Shown: piece after piece, positions 13,845-14,009 of the stretch
How positions within the stretch are numbered: the stretch's first letter is position 1
Layout: each line of letters opens with the position of its first letter
Origin: an uncultured Eubacteriales bacterium
Lineage (GTDB): Bacteria > Bacillota > Clostridia > Peptostreptococcales > Anaerovoracaceae
DNA: 14,009 bases
Assembly: GCA_902803185.1 (NCBI GenBank)
Contig: CADCOV010000085.1
Location: forward strand, 1 to 14,009
Direction: 5' to 3'
Made by a program: the position numbers and the translations under genes
Notes under the pieces: model-generated
Databases searched by the model: none
Told to the model about the DNA's origin: nothing
Seen by the model: only the letters and a program-made list of their open reading frames with translations

Positions 13845-14009
13845 CTAGATCTCCGCCTTCCAGATGCCGTGCAGGTTGCAGCTCTCCCAAGCCGCCACCG
13901 GGGTCTCGCCCTCAGCCATCAGGAACTCCGCCTTCGGCTCATCGCCCGGCTTGAGGTCCTTCTTCTGGAAACCCTTGTCCGTCTCCACGATGATCCACTC
14001 GATATAGTG
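13845..14009 (-). CDS. desulfoferrodoxin / superoxide reductase, C-terminal part (partial)
   Basis: The visible C-terminal 54 residues start HYIEWIIVETDKGF, continue with LKPGDEPKAEF (19-29) and end ESCNLHGIWKAEI. The first His is expected to be one of the four equatorial His ligands of the catalytic iron. CNLHG supplies the axial Cys and another His, as in desulfoferrodoxin and neelaredoxin. These enzymes reduce superoxide to hydrogen peroxide without producing oxygen and are typical of anaerobes. The N-terminus lies beyond the window, so I cannot tell whether the rubredoxin-like domain of two-iron forms is present. The stop is one base before the start of the dehydrogenase gene. Confidence 0.92.
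   Translation of the reverse strand, partial: HYIEWIIVETDKGFQKKDLKPGDEPKAEFLMAEGETPVAAWESCNLHGIWKAEI

Noticed and set aside
1..14009. CRISPR arrays, tRNA or rRNA genes, insertion sequences and prophage genes
   Set aside because: I saw no regularly spaced repeats, cloverleaf-like sequence, transposase or integrase frame, or terminal inverted repeats anywhere in the window.

Overview
The window is gene-dense and GC-rich. It has strong AAGGAGG-type ribosome binding sites, short intergenic gaps and several head-to-tail operons. The gene set fits a strictly anaerobic, GC-rich member of the Bacillota (Clostridia): a desulfoferrodoxin-type superoxide reductase, PepT, a PAS/sigma-54 activator of the kind Clostridia use for organic-acid and amino-acid fermentation genes, a CitMHS carrier and an AI-2E family permease. 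I cannot place it at family or genus level. Only pepT lies on the + strand; every other gene is on the - strand.

Region 1 (1-3290, - strand) is one apparent transcription unit. It reads: PAS/AAA+/Fis sigma-54 activator, TIR-domain protein with a surface-protein-like C-terminal half, 67-residue unknown protein, then the first 13 codons of another gene running off the window. A sigma-70-type promoter lies just upstream of the activator, and its -35 box is one arm of a perfect inverted repeat.

Region 2 (3286-6674, - strand) is a CitMHS transporter, an AtuA-family protein and a separate AtuA C-terminal-domain protein, closed by a strong terminator. It is preceded by a textbook -24/-12 sigma-54 promoter. 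About 155-210 bp upstream of the predicted start lie three inverted repeats of the form TTCCR-N6-YGGAA, the same motif that covers the activator's own -35 box. This reads as a complete local circuit: the activator binds the three upstream sites to switch on the uptake/catabolic operon, and probably represses its own promoter through the fourth site.

Region 3 (6492-10200) is a divergent pair. A - strand operon encodes an unknown 141-residue protein and an unusual fusion of an RsbW-like ATPase domain to a divergent dicarboxylate/amino-acid:cation symporter. A + strand pepT is driven from a back-to-back promoter. The intrinsic terminator of pepT lies inside the opposing HD-protein gene.

Region 4 (10099-12767, - strand) is an operon of an AI-2E family permease, an unknown multi-pass membrane protein and an HD-domain phosphohydrolase. 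Region 5 (12818-14009, - strand) is the end of a superoxide reductase gene followed one base later by a D-2-hydroxyacid dehydrogenase with a TTG start. I saw no rRNA, tRNA, CRISPR array, insertion sequence or prophage signature. No gene-free stretch exceeds 300 bases; the longest, 6409-6654, holds the regulatory sites listed.
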